A DNA stretch of 64,000 nt from Letharia columbiana (taxonomy: Eukaryota > Ascomycota > Lecanoromycetes > Lecanorales > Parmeliaceae): positions 496,001 to 560,000 of the forward strand of contig NW_023501041.1 in NCBI RefSeq assembly GCF_014066305.1. Reading direction: 5' to 3'. Within the stretch, counting starts at the first letter, position 1; each line of letters opens with the position of its first letter. Shown piece by piece: positions 35,501 through 45,991 of this stretch. The translations under genes were made by a program, and so were the position numbers. Under the pieces are notes generated by a model that was given only the letters and a program-made list of their open reading frames with translations, made no database searches and had not been told where the DNA came from.

Positions 35501-36091
35501 AGAAGCACACCTAGCCCGCGAGCAAACCGAGGTTGCTGCCGATCAATCGCGATCTGTTATGATTTTTACGATATTCACGATCATTTTTTTACCTTTGTCT
35601 TTCTTCGCGTCTGTATTCGGTAACTTCGCATCTTCCAACCACGGTTGACATCGTTTAGCAGCAGGACTGACTGGGGCGTAGGTATCAACGCACGCGAATG
35701 GAGCGGTAATCCAGGCAATGAGAATTCAGCGCTACCGACACTACACGAAATATTCACCTACATGGGCGCTATATCTCTCGCAGTTATAGTAGTCGCACTC
35801 ATGGTAGCCTTCAATAGACACGCGCGACGCCTCTCTTACAGAATCTGGAAGATTTTCGCGAAACCCTACTTCAATCTTCTGGGACGACTGGGCATCAATC
35901 CTCGGCGTCCTCCAGACCAGCCTTCGCGGGCCTCGACTCTCGGTAGTATGGAGATTGACTTGGAAAAGCAAGCTGATATTGATGCGGAAAAGGCGCGTGC
36001 GAAACGGTTATCTACGCTCTCTAGGACACATTCGAAGATGAACTGGGAGGAGGAGCTGCGGGTACATAGGAACAGCATGGTTGGGAAATAG
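32593..36091 (+). CDS. Alpha/beta-hydrolase (SesB-like) fused to CorA-like membrane domain
   Basis: The exons I can support are 32593-33178, 33327-35619 and 35682-36091, about 1,095 aa; the 5' exon is unresolved. The 148-nt intron has GTAAGT, a CTGAC branch and TATCCAG. The 62-nt intron has GACTGAC and GTAG. The N-terminal 190 residues form an alpha/beta-hydrolase: IVCVPAIGADPRKTW, then ILFICHSTGGIVVKQAL with the putative nucleophile Ser in HSTGG, and TPHHGS. A linker of about 200 residues follows. The CorA-like part starts with FKWIHVPFTHAGWVPLVL and PYLHWDSF and has a long coiled coil. It ends in two membrane helices around IFLPLSFFASVFGIN and FTYMGAISLAVIVVALMVAF. The metal-channel GMN signature is GIN here. 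Such hydrolase domains occur at the N-terminus of fungal NLR-like proteins. Membrane location is likely; function is unknown. Confidence 0.75.
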
Positions 36092-36855
36092 TACGGAATG
36101 GGGATAGTAATTGAGGAAAAAATCCTTTTGTTATCAATGATACCCAGAAGGCTCAGTGTTCGAGGCATGTATGATGAATAATGATATATATAATCACGAT
36201 ATACCCAAGTTACACTCTTGTGCTGTCTGATTAATGGGTTTCTCGGTCGCTAATAAGCGAGGGAGCTCATTTCTGTAACACACAAGTAGGGACCAGGGAG
36301 CAAGAAGGGTTGACGAAGAAAGTCACATGGGGCCTCTTCTTCATTCCATGACTGCGACAAAGCATACGACTCTGCGAAGAGGCCTGCACTTTTATCAACG
36401 TCAGCAGTCGGCCATTCAGGAGCAGAAATTTTCACACAGGCAGCAATGCTGCGTTGAAAGAGGCAGAGAATGGCATCGATACCACGCGAACAATCCGCCA
36501 AGTGAGCGACTGGTGTGTGCGCTGGCAAGGTACTTTCAGCAAGGGTCGATTGGGATTGTGTCTTGCGTAAGCTCTATGCAAACCCCGAACTTCAACGAAG
36601 CCTGTTGGTGGGGGTTCCGCTAAAGGAGCGTAGCACGGGGGCTAAGAACCACAACTCGAGGATCAAATCCTCTCGAATCATCGCTAACTGCAATCGGGTA
36701 TGGTCTGGCCGTAATCCTACGGCCTTTCCGGGCTCAACGAGGAGTAATTCGACTCTTAAGTACGTCGTCCTTCGCCCACCTCTCTTACCCCGCTCGTGGA
36801 CATTCTACCACTCCAGAGCGTATACAAGAGTAACTTCCCAGTCTTTGACAAAGTC
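36092..36855. other. Intergenic and promoter of the methyltransferase gene
   Basis: No gene is recognised between the hydrolase-CorA stop and the methyltransferase start. Short overlapping frames occur on both strands. Confidence 0.55.
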
Positions 36856-38139
36856 ATGGCCGACGTTCCAGCAACAGCGCAAAACATCGAAGCAGACCCA
36901 GATGTAAGCACGAACACCAGGTGAAGGCTTCCTACTGACGTCACTGACGCTTGTCCTAGCTCTACGACGCGTCCGACTCCAGTATTGGAGATGATGTGTA
37001 TGTGCCTTTGCGGTGCAAGTGTATGTTTAGCGCCCGGGGAGCTAATCACTTGTCGGTAGGTCAACTTATACCGCATCAATAACCAGCAGCATCGAGAGGT
37101 ACCCAATCGAGAATGGCCGTCGATACCACGCTTTCAAGGATGGAAGCTACATCATGCCGAACGACGAGAGGGAACAAGATCGTCTCGACCTAAGCCATCA
37201 GATGTTCAAGCTCACTATGGGTAATAAGCTTTATCTGGCACCTATAGATAAACCAGCTAGAATCTTGGACATTGGAACCGGGACGGGCATCTGGGCCATC
37301 GAAATGAGCGATGAGTTCCCAGACTCGGAGATCCTTGGTACTGACCTAAGCCCAACGCAGCCAACGTGGTAAGGAATTCAAATACCCATTACCCAATAGA
37401 GCCTATTACTCAAAGCCGATAGGGTGCCAGTCAACGTCAAGTTCGAGGTCGACGATCTGGAAGACGATTGGACGTTCCAACACCAATTTGACTTTGTCCA
37501 TTGTCGCTACCTAGCGGCAGCAATTTCCGACTGGGAAAAATTGGTACGCCAATGTTTCGAAGCCACAAAGCCTGGCGGATACACCGAATTCCAGGATTAC
37601 AACCTCCGTATCTACTCCGAAGATGGGTCAGTTACATCTGAGCACGCAGTTCGAAAATGGAACGATCTCGGATGTGGTGCCTGTACGTCCTTCGGCAAGG
37701 ACCCAGAGCCAGGCCCAAAGATTCAAGGATGGATGAAGGATGCGGGCTTTGTAGATGTGTACCATGAACGATTCCGTCTACCCATTGGACCGTGGCCGAA
37801 AGACAAACATTTGGTAAGATCCTGAATTCCACTGCGAGAACCCAGTCAGCGCGCTAATGCTTGTCCAGAAAACTGTCGGTGCATGGAACTTGGTGACACT
37901 GGAAGACGGATTAGAGGGGATGACCCTTCGCCTTTTGACGCAAGTACTCGGTTGGAGGCTAGAAGAGGTGCAGGTTCTCATTGCGAAGGTTCGCAAGGAT
38001 TTCAGAGACCCCAAGATTCATGCTCAGCTCGACTTGTGAGTTCGTTCATCCTTTTATGTTATGCTGGGGCGGAGAATGCCAGATGCTAATAAGTTGTAAC
38101 ATTAGCCATGTCGCCTACGGCCGAAAGCCTACAGCATAA
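36856..38139 (+). CDS. LaeA-like SAM-dependent methyltransferase
   Basis: There are six exons: 36856-36903, 36960-36997, 37060-37368, 37423-37813, 37869-38035 and 38106-38139. They give 328 aa with all phases consistent, and the introns are 54-70 nt. The N-terminus is short and acidic (MADVPATAQNIEADPD). YPIENGRRYHAFKDGSYIMP and NDEREQDRLDLSHQMF are the LaeA-type entry region. The SAM-binding motif I is ILDIGTGTGIWAIEMSDEFP (about residue 105), followed by GTDLSPTQPTWVP and NVKFEVDDLEDDW. FDFVHCRYLAA and CFEATKPGGYTEFQD complete the class I fold. The last exon ends HVAYGRKPTA. LaeA and its many paralogs act in regulation or tailoring of secondary metabolism. No biosynthetic genes are adjacent, so this one is best called LaeA-like with unknown substrate. 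Confidence 0.88.
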
Positions 38140-38884
38140 GATCTTAGGTACCAATAGCTTAATATCATATTCGAGGCATGAGCGGTGGAATCCAAATCAT
38201 GCCTGAAGTCGGCCCACTCGAGAATGGAGGTACGTAATAAATTCCACTTATCGATCAACGCAAAACTCTTACCATTCTCATAAGACATCGGTGGAGGATG
38301 CCAGCGTGTGACTGGTCACATGGATGTGCTAGCTTAGGTAGCTAAGTCGACGCCTGGCTGATTTTTGTGACTTTAGGAATCTAAAAGCACAACCATTAGG
38401 CCAAAACTCCGAGGGAGTCTGTGCTTGATAGCGGTAAACACCTTATGCTGCGTTGCCTACCATTAATTGCTAACAGTGGCCGATCTAAAATAAAATCAGT
38501 CTTAATAGCTTCATTAGAGCTTTATCTCTTACAGAAAGACTAGGAAGTATAGCTATATATCAAAAAAGGAAGTGCCAACTTGTAGTTCCAGTAAATAATC
38601 ATTCGACTTTTCTTTGCCTAGATCCTCGTCAAAAGCTTTCAATCAGCATGTCCCTCAGACCACGCTGTTGTCCTTACCACGCTCGACATGACTCTGATCT
38701 CCCAACAATTGCTATGGAATAGGGAAAGTCTGTAGTGCTCGATCTGCATGCGTGCTTCAGCCGCTCTTGGAAAAGCAGAGCTCATTGAGGCCTTGCGGAA
38801 TCCATTCTGCATAGAAAACACTCTCCAAACAGGATCTGGCACTGAGCATTACATCGAAGCTGAAAACCTCATCGAATGATTCCA
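38140..38884. other. Intergenic with a short AT-rich relic
   Basis: No gene is recognised. About 38480-38570 is AT-rich with the TA-heavy texture of RIP-mutated repeats and may be a transposon scrap. A minus-strand frame at 38639-38842 has no recognisable content. Confidence 0.4.
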
Positions 38885-40210
38885 TCACAGCAGACAGCGG
38901 CCGTCACAATCGTCATCGTGATTTGTGCATTGGACACAAGAGCACGAGTGACGAGTGATGGGAACTCCTCCGAGCTCACGATGTTCAACTTCAAGGTCGT
39001 CGAAGTCATCCTGGTCGTACTCCTCGCTGAACTTCTCGTAACTCATGCCTTGAAGCAGGGACTGCATTCCATTATCAACGTTCTGCACTTGATCTAGGAA
39101 GCTTGCCACGCCGGATCGTCTTTCGAGGAATGCGTCTGTAAAGCCCGCACTGCGAGGCGATGCAGATCCTAGAAGGCTCGTTGGAGATAAGACAGAAGGA
39201 ACGCTCAGGCAAGATGCGTTTCTCGGGTGAGTGACGCTCGAGGTGGTATTTCATCGACATGGTATCCAGGCGCGGCCGCGCACGACTGTGGTGTCGATTC
39301 TGCCAAAAACGTCTGATTTTAGAGAGTGGTCTTCACAACATTGACCAGAAGCCCACGGTTCCTCTGAATCATAGCTGGCATGATACCCTCATCCCTCAAA
39401 AGCCCACCTAGCTCCATCCATGTCTGACGACCTTCTGGGGAAGAGGCGTCTAGACTGTGAGACATGTTCGGGCTTTTCGACCTCTGCTAGTTTGCGAGTA
39501 TGGTTTGAAGTTGTGCTTCAATACGAGTATGTGATATTTCCAGACGGTCTGAGAGGGAGTCAAGAAGGAGCACGTGATCGGCCGAAGACTTTACCAGGAG
39601 GTCGTGAGACTCTTCGACGCATCTTTCTATGCGCTCCTGAGAGGCTTGAATTCCACTTTGGTAAGACCTGAGATGCGGAGCGATCAGCCGCCAAGTACGG
39701 GAACACTCGATTCAATGAACATGTACTGAATGATGAGGACATTGAACGCCGTCAATTTCTCAATATGTGCCGATGTCCACGTTGGAGCTTCGGAATCCGT
39801 AAGGCAAATCCTCTTTCACCGAAATGCTGACGCAAACCTCTGACGAGTGTAATTAGGTCATACCTAGGGTCGTACTCCGTTCGTGAACCATGCTCAATAA
39901 GACAGCCATGAAACGCAACGAATTCTATCTTCTCGAAGCTTTCTGGCATCACGAGAGCATCGAATGTCTGCACAAAAAGAAGCTCTTTGCAACACTCAAA
40001 GCAAGCCCCAAGGGCAGCGTCGTCGGATTGACTGAGATGGCTGCTTTCGCATTCGATGGTCGTTTTAGTCTTCAAAAACACTCGATGGAAAAGCAGTAGT
40101 TCCCGTGCAGTTTCCTGACAAGCCCCCAGCGCTTGCTTGAACTCATCGTAAAGCATATACGCCAAACGCGCGCATCCATAGATGTCTGACACGCTGAAGC
40201 CGAAACTCAT
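38885..40210 (-). pseudogene. Broken STAND-type N-terminal domain gene
   Basis: The minus strand opens with MSFGFSVSDIYGCARLAYML followed by YDEFKQALGACQETARELLL. This is the start typical of the fungal STAND/NLR N-terminal domain family (Helo-like). The first frame runs 152 codons from 40210. Coding-like sequence then continues in other frames: SAHIEKLTAFNVLIIQ (after a shift near 39775), GIQASQERIERCVEESHDLL (after a shift near 39690), then a TAG at 39489-39487. In the same frame it carries on to GIMPAMIQRNRGLLVNVV, and then, after a further shift, to a final FLDQVQNVDNGMQSLLQGMS frame ending in Cys-rich CTNHDDDCDGRC at 38885. At least three shifts and one stop make this a pseudogene. In such proteins the domain precedes a nucleotide-binding region or stands alone. 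Confidence 0.65.
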
Positions 40211-41275
40211 CGCAAAGCCTTTCTCAATGGTATCTTTCCTCTGCTAAATACAGTCACTTGCTAACCATATTTGCCACAAGCACACGAGCTACGACATAGC
40301 AAGCAAGAGGATTGGAAAAGGAGGCAGCCTTCCCTAATCCAAAGTGAACGAGGCTGTATGGGAAGCGAAGCTCGGCGTGACGCCGTCTTCCAAGCGCTTG
40401 GGGCAGTACACTTCCGCATTAGTTCTTGGATGCCCTTCATCACGGTGTTTGGAGGCCAAGATCTTGTCGCGAAGCATTTACTGCAAATGACGAAACGGTT
40501 ATTGATCATAAGTGTTTGGCGTTGGATTTGTTGTCCAATTGCAGTGAGGACCTGCTGAGTATCGACTCGAAGTTAGGGCTTCTCTACGGGTTGAAAGCCT
40601 CTGTATTTGTGTGCTCTCCTCTTTTGCGCCTTTCGCCGCCAGTCACCCTCTACTGCTCTTCAGATCTTGGGACTCATCGTTGCTGACGGGTTTGTCCCTT
40701 GGGTAGTCACCTTTTCTGACTTAGCCAAGCTTTGCTTGGACCTCTGTGACACTGACTTCGATAAGTAGAGCACTAGAACAACAGAAGGCTAAGGGAACGG
40801 AGCCGCCAACATTCCACAAGCAGCATCAGTGGCGAGGAAAGATACCCTGACACCCAAGCACTATTAAATAGCTGGCAAGTTGGAACATAAAAAATATTTT
40901 CTACCTGATCAGACCTGTGTTTATCGTTATCGTAGCCGCCGCCGAAGACCAGACTAGTGCTACCCACTGCAGAGAGTATGCTGTGTGCCCAGTTGATCAC
41001 CCTTTATAAAATTGTGGTTACGACTGCAAAGCACAGGATCTCGGAGGCTCTATGGTGCCAATCCTCCAATTTGTAACATAGAGGCTAAAGTTCAAGACAA
41101 ATATAGCTGCTGCTGATGCTGTTTCTTCGCAATATCAAGGGAAATTGAAAGGGGCTGTTTTTTCTGAACGCACTTTTGACCAACGAGAGGAAAAAGGACC
41201 CGGCCGCAAAGGTTTTCCTTTAATACAATAAACCGAATGCCTTCATCGTTAAAATGCGTCAAAACCACAGTTCAA
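40211..41275. other. Intergenic
   Basis: No gene is recognised. A minus-strand stretch at about 40490-40330 reads protein-like (ILASKHRDEGHPRTNAEVYC) but has no start or splice context and may be another gene scrap. Confidence 0.45.
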
Positions 41276-41890
41276 TCACCCCTGCGATGTGACATTCAGC
41301 AACCTCGTGCCATTCAAGGCAAAGCCTGCCCCCTCCGAGTACCCACTCATGGGCGTAGGCTCAATCGACAGCTTCAACACCCTTCTCGGTCCCACAGGTA
41401 CAAACCCCGCCGCCAATGCTCTCGGGTTCGGTCTTACGCATTTTGTAAACAGTCGCCTGAAGTCGTCCGCAATTTGCACCAGCGCAAATTGGTCCTCGGC
41501 ATCAGGATCGTCCAGCACATCCAATTGTATCATACAACCTCTCGGCGCCACACTGTAAGGTAGAAAGTTGTAGCCTGGTTGAGGAGGCTGCTCTGCCGAG
41601 ACTCTTTTCCAGTGCCATGCCATTCGGGATATCACCCCCATGTTGAAGAAGTCATTTGCGGCGGCTATGCAATCACTGGAGAAGGTACCGAGGTCGTTGA
41701 AGGAAGTCGAGAGGGCACTGAGCTCGGTGCAGGTGGGTTCGGCAGGTTCGCGAAGGTCGTTTAGAGAAACATCGGTCGGCAGTACAGATCGGGCTACGGC
41801 TTCGGCAGCGAAGAGGGGATTTGCGAAACACACGCTGCTACAGGTGACGAGCATTCGGGCGATGAGAAGAGCGAGGTAGGAGACGTGCAT
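41276..41890 (-). CDS. Secreted hypothetical protein
   Basis: A single-exon frame is started here at the ATG at 41890 (204 aa). An in-frame ATG at 41911 would add seven residues before the signal and is less likely. The N-terminus MHVSYLALLIARMLVTCSS is a good signal peptide, with cleavage likely near FANPLFAA. The mature part has four Cys (TCTELS, DCIAA, RGCMIQLDV, TKCVRP) that could make two disulfides. Central features are MAWHWKRV and GCMIQLDVLDDPDAEDQFAL. The protein is small and extracellular with no catalytic motif that I recognise. A fungal secreted or effector-like role is possible but not shown. Confidence 0.7.
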   Translation of the reverse strand: MHVSYLALLIARMLVTCSSVCFANPLFAAEAVARSVLPTDVSLNDLREPAEPTCTELSALSTSFNDLGTFSSDCIAAANDFFNMGVISRMAWHWKRVSAEQPPQPGYNFLPYSVAPRGCMIQLDVLDDPDAEDQFALVQIADDFRRLFTKCVRPNPRALAAGFVPVGPRRVLKLSIEPTPMSGYSEGAGFALNGTRLLNVTSQG

Positions 41891-41911
41891 TTTGACAAAA
41901 GATGGGAGCAA

Positions 41912-43014
41912 TGAAACATCAATAAGCTTTAGCGGTCGCGAAAGCCAAGAGTATGCTCACAGTACTTAGTATAAATTGACTGAAGCAGGTATCTCACTTC
42001 TTATTAAATACCTCGAACACGAAATCTGATAAAGGGTGAAAAGACATTTGCACCTTTGACTTAGCGACATATATCCGCCTGAATTTACTGGCGCATTGCT
42101 TGTAGCTGTGCATTCGATTTCTCTCCCTGGACCCTCCGAAACTTACATAGCCGCCGCTCTGCAATCGTGCACGTACGGCTACATTGCTACAGCACAGCCC
42201 CAAAATCGGAGTCTCACTCTGAAGCAACCACATCCGCGATCTTCGTCCTAAGACGAGTTTGGATCCCGGTGTAGTCTTGCGTTCGTCTTAATGAAGGGCC
42301 GGATAATAGTACTCCGCCCTAGCGCTTGTCAGTGCAATTCAATAATTACTCACGACGCAACGCTTCATTTCTTGAACAGTAGTTTCGTTCGACTGTTTTG
42401 AGTGAGAGGGTAACACAAGTGGTATCCGCGAGCTTTCCAGACAAGAATTCAGCCATGGTCCCCTGAGGCATTACGCTCTTCTGCCTAAAAGCACGGAGAC
42501 ACTCCTCTAATAATAGACAAGTGCGCGGCTCAGAATAATCCCGCAACAGCCAGTACTTCGAGAAAGATCCCCAAGGTAGTTCTCAGGTCTCCATAAGGCT
42601 GCTTTTAAGGATTTACGACTTTAGGCATCATTTAGGGGGACTGGCGAAAGAAAACCACAAGTACTTCAGTCAAATCAACAAGACTCTTTCTCGAGGGCGC
42701 CCATATGCAGGGTTAGGAGTCAAAGTCAGACCAAGTTTGCAAGCAAACGCACCTGGATGAGTACCTAGAGGTGGACGTTCAAGCCTATTATGAAAAGTGT
42801 TTTCAGAAGGTGAGTGATCGACGACGCTATTTGTTACCATGTAAACGGTCAGCCGAGTGCAAGGCTCTGCACTTGTCGATCTGAATAGAACAATGGCCAT
42901 TTATTCCAAGTTCTGTTGAGCTTTGGTGCTGATCTCTCATAAATGTTGTCTAGGATTCAAGGAAACCACTCTAGTGACGGCTTACGCGCTCATTTGTGTT
43001 GTATGCGCAAGACT
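41912..43014. other. Intergenic
   Basis: No gene is recognised; only short frames on both strands are present. The proximal part is the promoter of the secreted-protein gene. Confidence 0.5.
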
Positions 43015-44702
43015 ATGGATCCAATCTTTGCCGCCGCCTCCACAGTTGGCCTGGTCGGGGCTGCGGCTAAGGTCACCGAATCCCACTTCAGGTTCATCTG
43101 AAGTGTGAAAGATGCTCCCGAGCTAGCCTCGAATGTTCTGCAAGAAGTCTCCGATATCAGCGCTTGCTTGAGTCAGCTGCAATGTTCCTTGATAGGCCCC
43201 AAAGCAGCATTTAGATCCAACGGGAACCTCCTGATGGTAGAACAAACCGTGGTTGCCTTGTCTAATTGTGTTTTCATTCTTCGGAGCTGGAGGAGATGAT
43301 TGAATCACTGAAACCGTCGGATGCAATGCAACTTGGCAGACTGTGACAGTGGGCTCTCAAGGAGCATACCACGAAGCCTTTGTTCAAGCTCTTGCACAGT
43401 TCCAAAGTATCACTCAATCTCATGATGACAACATTGAACTGGTAAGTTGGGCTGGAGTCTCAATGTATAAGGACAGTACCTGATGTCTGCTGGTATTAGC
43501 GCTTCCATAGGTGAAGTCTCAGCGTCAGTGAGCGAGCCTGCCACCCTTGTCACTCAAGTTCTTGCGAGCAATCAAGAGATATCCCGACAGATGACATGGA
43601 TAGAGCACCGTACATTTGGACGCCCACCAAGCACCATTTCATCAATCACTGGCCGAGACGCGGTCCCGAATCCATCACTGGTCGGAATGAGCACAACAGA
43701 GGACGACATGAGTGTCGTGACTATCAAAGGACTTATTTCGGACTCGCAGTATAGCACAAAGAGCGAGCCGATACGCACCTTTGGATTTTCATTCGATCAA
43801 GATCTGAACACTCACCGTCCATACACACGAACTATGAAAAGACACTCAGTATGGTCTACAGCATCATTTGAGATCCATACCATGGGATGGTCATGCCGAT
43901 CGGGTATAAGTCTCGCGGATGTGCCTCAGATATCTGTCATAAATCTACCAGTTTCCCCCAAGGATTTAAGAATGGGCAACGCTATTCGGCATCAAGTGTT
44001 GAGGATTTGCGTGTCGGCTTGGTTTTTTCGAAACCGGAAAGGGAGCCCTCGAGTTCGCTGGCAATACAATCAGCACCAACATCCAGCAGACGCCTGAAGA
44101 TCAGAAACCCCGTCCCGCGGGCCAGAGGAGTGGAAGCTTGAACAACATTGAAGAACAGGCATGCGTACGGGCGGCCACCAGGAACATATCACTATCGGAT
44201 ATGATTCTTAGCACTGAGCTCGGAAGAAGTATTTGGTAATTGTCCGGTAATTAACTACTGCGATTCGATAGGTGCACCTCGCTCTGGCAAGACGACTAGA
44301 TGTAACCATTTGGAAATACTCTGTGGATACATCTGCAAAAGCGTGGTTTAATTGGTCCGATCAATATGGTCAAGAGAATGACCAAGAGACTCACAACACC
44401 ATAGCGATTTACTTTCCTTACCATCCTAACCCACTAGCTTGCAGCTATCTTGCAAAAAAGTTTTTGAAGCTCGATGAGCAGCTAAACGTTTTCGTTACGG
44501 ATATACCGGACCAGCGCGGTTGACTGGGACTCGTTCAAGGCAACTATGGACAGCATTGCACAATGGATGTCACGGCGTCGATCATGTCGTCGACGCCGGT
44601 TCCTGGCTGTCCTCAAAACTCTCAGTATTCTGAATCCACCCTATGACCCTGTGGCCTGGATTCAAGATACTGCCAAGGATTCGGTCAGCCCTATGATCTG
44701 AT
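43015..44702 (+). pseudogene. Broken STAND/G-alpha-like N-terminal domain gene
   Basis: Starting at ATG 43015, MDPIFAAASTVGLVGAAAKV is the classic start of fungal STAND-type N-terminal domains. A TGA interrupts at 43099-43101, and the frame goes on as VKDAPELASNVLQEVSDISA. A shift near 43285 leads to ELEEMIESLKPSDAM, which is broken by a TGA soon after. A good intron (43442-43499, GTAAGT..TTAG) joins this in phase to a long segment with SEPATLVTQVLASNQE, FDQDLNTHRPYTRTMKRHSV and WSTASFEIHTMGWS. Another shift lies near 43975. Later pieces include LSDMILSTELGRSIW and, in one frame, GAPRSGKTT, a Walker A-like string. The end frame reads DWDSFKATMDSIAQWM and NPPYDPVAWIQDTAKD to a stop at 44702. 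Several lesions make it a pseudogene. The domain is shared by NLR-like and G-alpha-like fungal proteins. Confidence 0.65.
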
Positions 44703-44778
44703 AAGATAAGGGCCTTGGCCTCGAGAGGTCGTTGTCTTTAGATACTTCTTCGCTGCATTTCCTTGAGCGAGATCACAC

Positions 44779-45621
44779 ATGGCCGCCGCTACTCAAGCGT
44801 CACCACTGCTCGCTCTCCCTTTCGAGCTACGTACGAAGGTCTATGAGCAACTCCTCAGACCTGATCCCGACCGCCTCCACACTTTTTACCATGACAGACA
44901 TGGCAGAGAAGCCTCCTTCGACATCGACCCCACCATCCTCCGGGTGAACAAGCAAATCTACTCCGAAGCCGTCTCAATCCTCTACGACACCACTCATGTT
45001 CGAATCCATCTCGCGACGCCAGTAATAATGCAATGCACCGGCGGCAACTATCCTGACCACATCGTTGACCCGCCTGATCTCTTCCGCAAAGATGCTAAGG
45101 GGGCTGTTGAGCCAGCGAACAGGTTGGACTGGCGTACTACACCGTCGATAGTCAAAGAATTGGAAATCGAAGGGCGGCTTGAGTCTACAGCGCACGGCTT
45201 TATCTACCCACACTGCTTCCAACGCCTGCACAAGATACAGCTTGTTACCTCGCGCCATGCGATATGGGGCGATGGCGAGTGCCGCAGTTACTTTTCGCAT
45301 ACCGGAAAAACAGTGTTGCGGATCCTTAAGCTTCTGGCCGAAGAGCAAGCCACGAAGCCATCCATGACGAAGCGCCTCAGATTTACCATTCAGCCAGACT
45401 GGCGGACCGTCGAATCTGAACTACTGATGAGAAATGGTAAGATGGACAACAAGATGAAAGTGATTGTTGGGTTGCTGAAAGCGCTTGAGAGGAAGACAGA
45501 CGCCGAGATTGAGGTTGAAGAAGGGGGTTTTAAAAAGACACTGAGGGAATTGAAGATGGAAGAGGTTGATGTTGATGAGTGGGAGAAGGTGCTGCTTGCT
45601 GACGCTGATATTGACTTATGA
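44779..45621 (+). CDS. 2EXR / F-box-like domain protein
   Basis: A single exon of 280 aa starts at MAAATQASPLLALPFELRTK. The opening LLALPFELRTKVYEQLLRP followed by ILRVNKQIYSEAVSILYDTT is the pattern of the fungal 2EXR/F-box-like family, which is greatly expanded in filamentous ascomycetes. The middle contains IVKELEIEGRLESTAHGF and HCFQRLHKIQLVTSRHAIWG. The C-terminus is charged and helical and ends ADADIDL. Function is unknown; F-box-like proteins often recruit targets to ubiquitin ligases, but that has not been shown for this branch. The gene looks intact, unlike its neighbour upstream. Confidence 0.75.
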   Translation: MAAATQASPLLALPFELRTKVYEQLLRPDPDRLHTFYHDRHGREASFDIDPTILRVNKQIYSEAVSILYDTTHVRIHLATPVIMQCTGGNYPDHIVDPPDLFRKDAKGAVEPANRLDWRTTPSIVKELEIEGRLESTAHGFIYPHCFQRLHKIQLVTSRHAIWGDGECRSYFSHTGKTVLRILKLLAEEQATKPSMTKRLRFTIQPDWRTVESELLMRNGKMDNKMKVIVGLLKALERKTDAEIEVEEGGFKKTLRELKMEEVDVDEWEKVLLADADIDL

Positions 45622-45991
45622 AATCTGCACACGCCACTCACAAATGCAGATTTTGTTCTTGTGACGAGTGCGGAGGTCGTGAGTTTGCATGGCGGGGAAA
45701 GCTCATAGGAGTAGCGGGGCTGGTGGACCCAGGCTCCTTTCAGATTCGCAAATGTAGCGACAATACGTCCTCAACACGAACTTACCGCAAACTCCAGACC
45801 GCTCACGAAAATCACGAAATATGGGTTCGGCAATTGAGGCTTAATGTTATGAAAGGGGCTTCCAGTGGCTAGAATAATGACGTCTACGAAAGATCATACT
45901 CCCTCGAATCTCTCCCACACCTTGGTCTGAACATATCCATTCCTCTCCACCATTCATCGGAGGGTTCCCAGTATAACGTCACATTCTGTCT
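45622..45991. other. Intergenic
   Basis: Nothing recognisable; probably the 3' region of the 2EXR gene and the promoter of the next gene. Confidence 0.5.

Noticed and set aside
36650..36680. tRNA-like B-box (GATCAAATC) with short stem
   Set aside because: No matching acceptor stem, D arm or A box could be folded around it.
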